Assembly: GCA_963556145.1 (NCBI GenBank)
Contig: OY744462.1
Location: forward strand, 8,494,001-8,558,000
DNA length: 64,000 bases
Direction of reading: 5' to 3'
From: Hygrocybe punicea
Lineage: Eukaryota > Basidiomycota > Agaricomycetes > Agaricales > Hygrophoraceae
Part shown: piece by piece, positions 55,256 through 64,000 of the stretch
How the letters are laid out: each line of letters begins with the position of its first letter
Position numbering within the stretch: the stretch's first letter is position 1
Notes under the pieces: model-generated
Databases searched by the model: none
What the model was told of the DNA's origin: nothing
What the model saw: the letters and a program-made list of their open reading frames with translations, nothing else
Translations under genes and position numbers: made by a program

Positions 55256-56340
55256 GGGGGGGGGATCTTGGGCAAGTATTTCAGTCATGTGGGGGGGATC
55301 TTTGGGGAGTATTATGAGCAAGTATTTGGGTCATGTGGGGGGATCTGTGGAGGGCATTGTGGGCAAGCATTTGGGACATGTTGGGGGATCTTTGGGGGGC
55401 ATTTTGGGCAAGCATTTCAGTCATGTGGGGGGATCTTTGAGAGGCATTTGAGTGATGTGGGGGGATCTTTCAGGGGCATTTTGGACCAGCATTTGGGTCA
55501 TGTGGGGGGATCTTTGGGGAGCATTGTGGGCAAGTATTTGGGACATCAAGGGGGATCTTTGGAGGATATTTGAGTGATGTGGGGGGGATCTTTCAGGGGC
55601 ATTTTGGACAAATATTTGGGACATCAAGGGGGATCTTTGGAGGGCATTTTGGGCAAGCATTTCAGTCATGTGGGGGGATCTTTGGGAGGCATTTGAGTGA
55701 TGTAGGGGGATCTTTCAGGGGCATTTTGGGTCAGCATTTAGAACATGTGGGGGGATCTTTGGGGAGCATTGTGGGCAAGCCTTTGAGACATCAAGGGGGA
55801 TCTTTGGGGGGCATTTTGGGCAAGTATCTAAGTCATGTGGGGGGCATTGTGGGCAAGTTTTTGGATTATGTGGGGGGCTCTTTCAGGGGCATTTTGGGCA
55901 TGCATTTGGGATATGTGGGGGGATCTTTCAGGGGCATTTTGGACAAGTATTTTGGACATGTTGGGGGATCTTTGGAGGGCATTTTGGGCAAGTATCTGAG
56001 TCATGTGGGGGGCATTGGAGGCAAGTATTTGGGACATGTGGGGGATCCTTCAGGGACATTTTGGTCAAACATTTAGGACATGAAAGGGGATCTTTTGAGG
56101 CATTTTGGGTAAGTATCTGAGTCATGTGGGGGGATCTTTGGAGGACATTTTGGGCAAGTAGTTGGGAGATGTGGGGGCATTGGGGGCAAGTATTTGGGAC
56201 ATGTGAGGGGTTCTCTCAGGGGCATTTTGGGCAAGTATCTGAATCATGTGGGGGGCATTGAGGGCAAGCACTTGGGACATGTGGGGGGATCTTTAAGGGG
56301 CATTTTAGTCATGTGGAGGTTCTTGGGCAAGTCCTTTAGA
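55256..56340 (+). repeat. GT-rich minisatellite of about 36-42 bp, over 25 units
   Basis: The unit is tcatgtggggggatctttgg then ggcattttgggcaagcattt, with endings that vary between gagtc, gggac and cagtc. Because units of different length alternate, long frames stay open (for example GGSLGGILGKYLSHV-type peptides), but codon use simply follows the repeat. Confidence 0.92.
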
Positions 56341-56639
56341 GAAGCACTATAGAATAACATGTGATTCCTCCCCATACATTCTGGATAACAATTCAAAAAA
56401 AAGAAAAAAAAAAAAATTCCAAAATATAATTAACATACAGCTACAACAACACTTTATTACCAAGGAACTTAATCAATGTCAATAGCTCCTGCATTTGAAC
56501 TTGGTCAATTCACATGATTGCTGTCTTTTATATATGCCTGGTAGCAATGCGTTGGAAAATTTGCACCAAAATCTGACTTGGTGGGATGGTTTAGAGTCAT
56601 CATATAACCCATGAGATGTCCTGTGCAAATTTTGAACAA

Positions 56640-57940
56640 AATTGGCGGACCGGTTTTGGAGCTATAGTGCAAACAAGGGGTAGAAGGGGGTATGGGGAGC
56701 ACATTGGCATATCTCAGGAATGCATTCACAAAATGGTCTAGGAGATCATTTCATTGGAATGTGGTGATCAAATAGCCCCTAGAACAAGTGATTTGAGGTT
56801 ACTAGCTGCCCTGGAACATGTGCTATACAAGGGGGGTATGAGGAGCACATGGGCATATCTCAAGAATGCATTCATAAAGGGGTCCGGGAGATGACTCCAT
56901 TGCAATCCCATGGTTAAATAACCCCCAGAACAAGTGATTTCAGATTCCTAGCTGGCCAGGAACATGTGCTGTACAAGGGGGGTATGAGGAGCACATGGGC
57001 ATATCTCAAGAATGCATTCATAAAAGGGTCTGGGAGATGACTCCATTGAACTCCCATGATAAAATATCCCCTAGAACAAGTGATTTGAGGTTGCTAGCTG
57101 GCCAGCAACCTGTGCTATGCCAGGGGGGTATGAGGAGCACATTGCTGTATCTCAAGAATGCATTCATAAAAGGGTGTGGGAGATCATTTCAATGGAATGT
57201 GGTGATCAAATAACCCCCAGGACAAGTCATTTGGGGTTGCTAGCTGGCCAGGAACATGTGTTATGTCAGGGGGGTATGAGGAGCACATGGGTATATCTCA
57301 AGAATGCATTCACCAAAGTGTCCGGGAGATTGTTTCAATGGAATGTGGTGATCAAATAGCCCCCAGAACAAGTGATTTGAGGCTGCTAGCTCTCCAGGAA
57401 CCTGTGCTATGCCAGGGGGGTAGGAGGAGCATATTCCTATATCTCAAGAATGCATTCATAAAATGGTCTGGGAGATGATTCCATTGCGATCTGGGGATCA
57501 ACTTACCCCCTGGACATGGGATTTTAGGTCACTAGCTGGCCAGGAGCATGTGCTATGCTAGGGGGTATGAGGAGCACATTGGTGTATCTCAAGAATGCAT
57601 TCACCAAAGTATCTGGGAGATCATTTCAATGAAATCTGATGATCAACTAGCCCCCTGGACAAGTGATCTCGGGTTGCTAGCTGGCCCAGAGCATGTGCTC
57701 TGTCAGGGGGTAGGAGGAGCACATTCATATATCTCAAGAATGCATGCACAAAATGGACCCGGAGATGACTCCATTGAGAACCCATGGTGAAATAACCCCT
57801 AGGTCAAGTGATTTGAGGTTCCTAGCTGGCCAAGAACCTGTGCTATAACAGGGGGTAACTCAATACATTCATAAAACCATCTTGGAGATGATTCCATTGA
57901 TATCTAATGGTTCAATAGCCTCTAGGACAAGTATTTTCAT
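56640..57940 (+). repeat. Satellite of about 147 bp, eight to nine units
   Basis: Each unit holds gggggtatgaggagcacat, atatctcaagaatgcattca, gggagatgactccattg, aataacccccagaacaagtg, atttgaggttgctagctggc and caggaacatgtgctat. The spacing is 141-147 bp. The first unit follows ggcggaccggtt, a motif shared with the 325-bp repeat. Small frames inside (56995-57790) restate the same peptide and are not genes. Confidence 0.9.
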
Positions 57941-57962
57941 GCTGCTCAATGTCTAGACACTA

Positions 57963-60900
57963 CTACTCTTCACCTGTCTCATCATTCTCTGAACATGTAT
58001 CACCACTCTTCTCAATCTCTGAACTCCCACTGCCACCATCGTCGCTGTCATCAGTGGAATCACCGTTGCTTTCACTGACACTGCTCTCCTCAGATTGGAC
58101 CTCTTGTCTTCTTGCTGGAGGCTTGCGGAAATTTGCCTTCTTCCAGGACTTTTGACGATCCCTGTATTCACGTCTGCTTACTTTGTATGGGATTCCGCGA
58201 TGCTCTTGATCCAATTTCGCAGCTATCACAGCTATGGATGCCTTTACCCTCGTTCTCACCGGTTTCTTCTCTCTGGTGACATTCCCAATCCTGGCCAGCT
58301 TGTAGTATCTTGAGTTGGTGACCAGCTCGATGTAACCATTGCGTGTCTTCCATATCGTTCCACATCTTCTTCCACCTTCCTGGCATCGTTTGCTGACAGG
58401 AAGACACTGAAGGTGAGCAAAGATGATGCTAAGCCCCGTGTTAATCTCCAGGAGACGACGCTCGGAAAGTGTCTTGCACAGATGATGATATTCCCCAATA
58501 TAACCCTTATCCATCAATGGCTGCCAAACAGAGTTGGCATTGAAACCAGCATCGGGAGCGGGGAAAAAGATGGAGAGCATCGAGCGAAACGAAGAGTGTT
58601 TTTGTCCGGTCTTTGCCCCTCGAAGATTGTAGCTTGAAGCCAAGAATGTGCAGTTACGAAAAGATGCCTGTATGGCTTGTACCGTCCAACATTCCATGGC
58701 TTCTTGAAGGGTGGTGGGCTTGGGAGGTAGGCCATACATGGCATCGTCCACCACGGTAAGCCAGAGATCGACCGTCATTCTGATAAATAGATCATTGGCC
58801 TGGGTGTGCTGGTCATACATGGCACTCCATTCCCAAGCCTTCAACATCGTCTCCGGTGAGTCTTGAACAGCTTGAACCACCAACTTCCAGGGAGGCGAGT
58901 CACCAATGGGATACTGAGCATTTGGTTCAGAATTGATGAAATTGATTGTCCTAGCCTTTTTTCGTGCCCTCTTGTCCAGCTTCATCGCCTTGGCCACCTC
59001 GTCGTCGTCGTTTTGCTCCAATCCTGGAAGAAAGATGTTGTTGGAAATGTCTATATCATGCAGAAAGAACATTCCAAATCTTTCTATGCAGGGACCGAAA
59101 TTGAGGTCAATGAGAGCTGCGTTAAGATAGCTGTAGATGTTTATGGGGGTGGTGATGATGTTCCGGATCAGATGCATGATCAGACTAGTGATGATTCCAT
59201 AGTTGGAGGGACGTGATTTCGACAACTTGAGTTGGAAGTTTTTGAGCTCCAACATTCTCCTTCCCACAAAGGTGAACCAAAGATCGGATTTAACCCACAA
59301 CACGGGATCTGACAGCAAGTAATCCAATGCCTGGATCACAAAATGCTGCATGTCAGATGTAGAAGAAAACCACCAGAGACACACAGCAAACTAGCCTTTC
59401 TTTTTGTGGACATCAAAGCCATCTTGATGGCCAGTCCACTTCCACGAATTTCTTCTCTAACCCCGAATGACTTTCTTTTGGCACCCTTGAACATGCCACC
59501 ATATCTTTTGCAACAGTCGAGGAAAGTGGGGGAGGCAAAGTAAGCCTCACGGTCCTCGCAAAAGTAGGAGTTAGACCCTGGACGGCGAATGGCCTCAAAG
59601 TACAGACCATAGGAAGAACGAAAAGTAAACTGGACTGCCTTCATCCTCTCCTGTTGCATTTCAGCCTGCATGCCACCGTACTGTGCTAGAGTGTTGGTGT
59701 TATGGATGGTGCTCTGCTTCATCCCAGCGGCTTGATATGAACCTTGCACAACGGGCAGTTTCCAAAGACCGACCAAAGGGGTTGCATCTTTGGGATTTGG
59801 ATGGAAAGAAATCCCAAAGTCGAGGAAGAGCTGTCCATTGGATCGATCCATAGCATAGTCCCAATCCATTCCGGGGTACTCCCTCATCAAAGCTTGATAG
59901 GGGTCATCCTCCACGGTAAGGCCTTTGGAGCTTCGAAAGTCGCAAACGAAGAAGAAGGAACCGAAGAGATCGAGATTGTCAGGATTTTCCATAATGATTT
60001 TCTTCATGCAATACTGCAAATCATCAAGGGCAGAAGCACGAACAGGAGTGGTCTTGGTGTCGACGAATCTATGATTTACTGAAGCCTTCCATCTCCACTC
60101 ATCCAGAGTGAAATCTGTGTACTCCAAACAGCCAGGAACTGTGGAGGCAATGATGGAAGGGAGGACGACCTCTGTAAACCACAAAGATTGCACTTCGAAA
60201 GAAATCCGGTTGACTCGAAAGCCCCTGAACTCGTCCCGGTGAATCATCTGTGGAAAGAAAACATATATGTTCACGCTTCCTGCACCATCTCCAAGATGAG
60301 CAAAGTGGGTGTGAGGTATTCCAGACAAAGGAAATGACTTGGATAGCCACTCTGATCGACCACCGCTGTCCTTGTCGAGCTCTGAACGAGGAAGAAGGAT
60401 GTCCACATAAACGTGATTGTTTCTGTGGATAGGAGCTTCCCTCCTTTCGTATGGCAACACGAACATCTTGATGGCTTGAAGAAAATGGAGTTTGTGAGTG
60501 ACCCAGATCATGCTATCAATGTTGAAACATGAGGTTATTTCATCTTCCTCCAAATGAACTTTGTCTTCCTCGAGAGATAGGTGGATATAATGGCCATAAG
60601 AAGATCGACCACAAACAAAGGCATTGAAACTCTCTATGGAGTTTTCTCTACCAGCATGAGACAACATGTCTTCCATTCCCATAGTCACGATATCGTTAAC
60701 ATCGACATTGATGTCCTCGTGACCACGTCTTGCCAGAGAATAATCACCGGTGATGTGATCGGAGGTGCTTTCCCCTGTGAGTGATGACCCGACAGGCAGG
60801 AGATGTTCTTGGACAAGGATCGGGTCGACATTATTGAACATGAGGGTGAAACTGGGTTCCAACCTGTAACCATAGTCTTTGTAATGTTCCCATGATGAAC

Positions 60901-62686
60901 GGATGGTGGGCATGGCAAAAGGATTGGTTGGGAAATTGTCAAGATATTTTGGATACATCGCATTGTCTTCCAAGGTAGGCCCCAGGAAATACTCATCGAA
61001 ATTGGAATTAGAAGGAAGAGGGATGAAACGTTGGGGTGGCAAGGGAATCGTGTTATCGGTGGCTTTCAACCTACGAGGTGCCAAGAACGCTCTGTTTCGA
61101 GCCCCTTTCATGAACGTATTATTCTTGAGATGAGCAGGGAATTTTTGTTGTCCTGCAGAATCGTGTCAAGATGAAAGGAATACTCATCAGAAACACAAGA
61201 ATGTTACTCACTGCTCTCCTGGTCCTCGCTCTCTGGCTCATTGCCACTCTGGCTATCATTGGAACTTGAATGTGGGTTAGACGAGGATTTGATCTTGGCC
61301 GCCATAATGGTTCTACTTCGTTTGCAATCTGGGCAATGAGATTGGGCCTTCTTAAATTGTTTTGACATTCTGCTGATTTTGGTCAGCCATTCTTGACCAG
61401 ACTCCAGCATATCCACGGAAGCTTGGATGGGTTCAGTAACCCAAGCAATGGGATGGGACTCTTTCATGGCTTTCCAGGTGGTGAAGCAAATAAATGTTTG
61501 TTCCACTATAACCTCAAACATATGCTGCCTCTGGAGATGAGCGCAAGGAATGGAGGGACAGAGAATGTGACCGGAATCATCGAATTCCAACCCTCTGGAC
61601 AAGAGAGCTAAAATCACCGAGACAGTTATCGGTCCACAATCCAATCCATTCTGAAAAGAGAATCGTAAAGAAAGATCAACTGAATTTTAAGCACAAGACA
61701 GACCTGACGCCATTGTCTGGCTACCACCTCGACTTCATTTATGTCTCCAGCTTGCCAACCATGGAGAGCGGCCAAGAAATTCCACAACTGTGGACCATTC
61801 CAATCATTCCAGGGAACGTCGATATGATAATAACCTGAGTGAGAGATTCTCGAACCCAGAACATAGGCCATCATTGCAGTGTAATCGAAGATGGCGACAA
61901 AAAAATGATGAGAATGACCTATGACTGCGATCACGGGACGTGGAGGGAATGGGCGACGTTGACCGGTGTAAGATTCATAAGAATCTAATTGCATCTGATT
62001 TGGCATAATTCTCGAATTCAGAGTCAATTCCAAGTTCACCAGGTAAAAGAGGGCATCGTCTCGGTTGTGGAGCCAATGGTAAAGGAGATAAAAGTTGATT
62101 ATGGTTTGATCCAACCACTTTCCAATACACAAAGTTTGAATCTCCAACAGAGGAACACTCCACACCATAGGATTACAAAGAATCAGGTCTAGAAATAAAG
62201 ATAAAGATAAATGAGGCTGAAAGCTAAGCTATGGGATTGCTGAAGCCCACCTTTGTCATGCTGATCATTGTTATCATTGTTATCAGGCCCATGTTCATTG
62301 TGAGAATTAGATGTGGAGCGATTGGTATCCCAGTCTTCAAGTTGCAAAGGCACAATGTCACCAGAAGGCTGATAACCATCGGAAGTGTCTGAGTGTGTGG
62401 AATGATTGGAGGAAGAGGAGGAAGAGGAGGAGAAATTTTGAGAAGGCAACCCAGCTAATACATCAAACGCTGATTGCAGTTGCTTAGAAGTCAACTGAGA
62501 GGCCTGAGAGGAGGTCAGGATGGATTTCCATGTGGGATTGACAGACAATGAGTCCATAGGATCAGAAGAAGATGATGAGGAGGAGACTCGGGAAGCCATC
62601 AAGTCCAGCTTTCCTTGAAATTCTTTTGCTACGGAGAGCAGGTCATCAGAAAATTTGGAATCCGATGAAGTCAAAGAGTCAGACAT
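57963..62686 (-). CDS. Large Ulp1-type cysteine protease fusion protein, about 1,570 residues
   Basis: The start is ATG 62686 (MSDSLTSSDSKFSDD). Exon 1 is Ser-rich and disordered, then an intron at about 62195-62253. The protease part has LCIGKWLDQTIINFYLLYHWL, HSHHFFVAIFDY (catalytic His, about 61895-61930), HIDVPWNDW (Asp) and ARQWRQ. An intron follows, then NGLDCGPITVSV (catalytic Cys, about 61620-61655), which is the Ulp1/SENP signature. An intron at about 61155-61213 leads to a long exon with RRGHEDINVDVND, VTHKLHFLQAIKMFVLPYE and HAHFAHLGDG-like blocks (59400-61110). After one more short intron near 59340-59390, the last exon has RRMLELKNFQLKL, a helical part, a basic stretch and an acidic tail. 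The C-terminal thousand residues match nothing I know. SUMO or a like modifier is the expected substrate, by inference. Confidence 0.7.
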
Positions 62687-62771
62687 GATGACGGAAAGCA
62701 AGATACAATATGTAATACAGGCACAACCCGCAACCTACACGAGGCATCACGTAAGGTGAGCAGGGAAATGA

Positions 62772-63997
62772 CTAAATCCAACTACGTGTGCAATAAGGAC
62801 ATTCATAATACACAGGATTATCACCCATAACTCTCCTCACATACTTTTTGCTGAGATTTTGCAGAGAACAGTTCTTCTCCCCTTTATTGGCCTCGGATAA
62901 CAACCATCTGGAAAACAATTGCTGTTCGCCATTGCCGACCAACCCATGAATTGAAAGAAGTCCCCGCTCTATTGGTTTAATTGCAATGGTTAGGAGATCT
63001 TCATCAACACCGGCAGGCGGAGATTTTAGGCCTGTTATTTCGAATGTAGGTTCCTCCTGTTGGACCTCCATACACTCTGTGTGAAACCACGTCTGACAAG
63101 TGGAACACCAACGCTGAATGTCACTTTCTGGCGCATACAAACCATGACAGCCTATGACACAGGACATTTTGAGCTTCTGAAAATAAGTCAAATCAGCACA
63201 GAAATATCAGGAGAAGATGATTTAACCGCACTGTGAATGTCATGGATTTGACTTTGAGAGTCCAACGTGAATAATAGGAATCAGTTGGGATGTCGGAATG
63301 CAGACACAAAGTGTCATCGAAGTGTAGCAAGGAAGAGGGCGCTGTCCACTGTCGCCTCTGGACGTGATAGTAGTTCTTTCTCTGCAGGGTCTTGTGTTGA
63401 CAGATTTTCTCGAAACACAAAGTCAGGCTGCTGGTAAGCACCTTGAAGTGACAGGGGGAAATTCTCGGTTCCTAGGCCAAAAACACTGTTTGGGAGCTTC
63501 ATTTGTTCAGTGCTGTCATGACAGTCATGATCCGGGTGAGTTCACCTGCTAGCATCACTCACTCATTGACCCAATCAGCCGATTTCCGATCAGACATGTT
63601 GGCTGCCATGAACACCATCTGCCACACCTCAGCCCTCCAGGTTGGTTCACTTTCGGTATCCGACATAGCTTTGGCAGGAGTCCAACCCCTAACCAAGGAC
63701 TCCCAACAGGATCCAAAGTTGACACTCTCATGGCCAACATTCACGAGTGACACTTGCGTGAGCTCCGGGTCCTCTAGCCAGCCATGCCGCACGGAATTTA
63801 CATCATTATGAAAACGCCTTGCCTGAAAAATCAAGGTGACTATATTCCTTTGACCCGTTGAATGTAATGCAACTTGGACGTACAGCCCACTTGGTTAGCT
63901 CTGGCCGCCTTGACCCCATGGCTTGCAAGGCAGAGTGTAATCTTGCATCGCCAACCTCAGTCACATCCATGGCGCTTGGTTGCTCTTCCACCATCAT
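62772..63997 (-). CDS. PHD-finger protein, 5' end beyond or near the window edge, possible frameshift
   Basis: Exon 1 (to about 63880) has ARLHSALQAMGSRRPELTKWA. A phase-0 intron joins exon 2 at 63831 (ARRFHNDVNSVRHGWLED, SWESLVRGWTPAK-like), which ends at ADW. Exon 3 reads LPNSVFGLGTENFPLSLQG to ATVDSALFLATLR. The following FDDTLCLHSDIPTDSYYSRWTLKVKSM is in another frame (about 63314-63325), so either a splice was missed or one base is lost. The last exon has a Cys4-His-Cys3 pattern: SCVIGCHGLY, WCSTCQTWFHTECM (about 63060-63130) and YYECPYCTRSW before the stop at 62772-62774. PHD fingers read histone H3 tails. The gene lies 86 bp upstream of the Ulp1-type gene on the same strand. Confidence 0.6.
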
Positions 63998-64000
63998 GGC

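Noticed and set aside
54952..56076. Long open frames through the minisatellites
   Set aside because: They exist on both strands and in several frames and only translate the repeat unit.
56995..57790. Repeated small frames reading EEHIGVSQECIHK-like peptides
   Set aside because: They are translations of the 147-bp satellite and have no independent coding evidence.

Overview
The window looks like transposon-rich, gene-sparse nuclear DNA of a mushroom-forming basidiomycete (Agaricomycetes). The support is the many roughly 50-nt GT-AG introns, together with families typical of that group: DUF6698, DUF6532, two Plavaka-type DNA transposons, a TET/JBP-type dioxygenase, a large Helitron, and a PHD plus Ulp1-protease gene pair. 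No rRNA, no convincing tRNA and no CRISPR array was seen. Family names come from motif recognition by eye; no database search was run.

Layout. 1-1342 (-): DUF6698 gene. 1948-2345 (+): small four-exon barrel-like gene. 2406-6922 (-): Plavaka element A. 7.0-14.2 kb: multi-exon accessory genes of unknown function on both strands, one ending in two SUMO-interaction-like motifs and one with a heptad coiled coil. 14.8-15.5 kb: a repeat-peptide gene and an 87-bp duplication. 15.9-20.5 kb (-): Plavaka element B, whose 3' coding end was split by a 418-bp fold-back element with an 8-bp target duplication. 20.9-22.0 kb: a 1.06-kb hAT-type non-autonomous element inserted 1 bp after the stop codon of a DUF6532 gene (21989-23900, -). 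24.4-26.35 kb (+): a TET/JBP-like gene with an apparent frameshift just before its metal-binding motif, followed by a 79-bp tandem array. 27.2-30.3 kb (+): a P-loop NTPase plus restriction-endonuclease-fold gene.

35.07-54.59 kb is best explained as one Helitron of about 19.5 kb inserted into a dispersed 325-bp repeat. An uninterrupted copy of that repeat at 30871-31195 acts as the empty site. The 3' end has a textbook hairpin plus CTAG. The element carries Rep/helicase reading frames with a C-terminal ubiquitin-specific-protease-like domain, split by a single in-frame TGA, and four multi-exon passenger genes, one ATP-grasp-like. A divergent promoter inside it contains near-palindromic GAACATGTTC repeats.

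54.9-57.95 kb is minisatellite and 147-bp satellite DNA. 57.96 kb to the right edge (-) holds a roughly 1,570-residue Ulp1-protease protein and an upstream PHD-finger gene.

Recurring themes are transposition, ubiquitin/SUMO chemistry (Ulp1, USP-like domain, SUMO-interaction motifs) and chromatin or DNA modification (PHD, TET/JBP). That these genes work together is inference.
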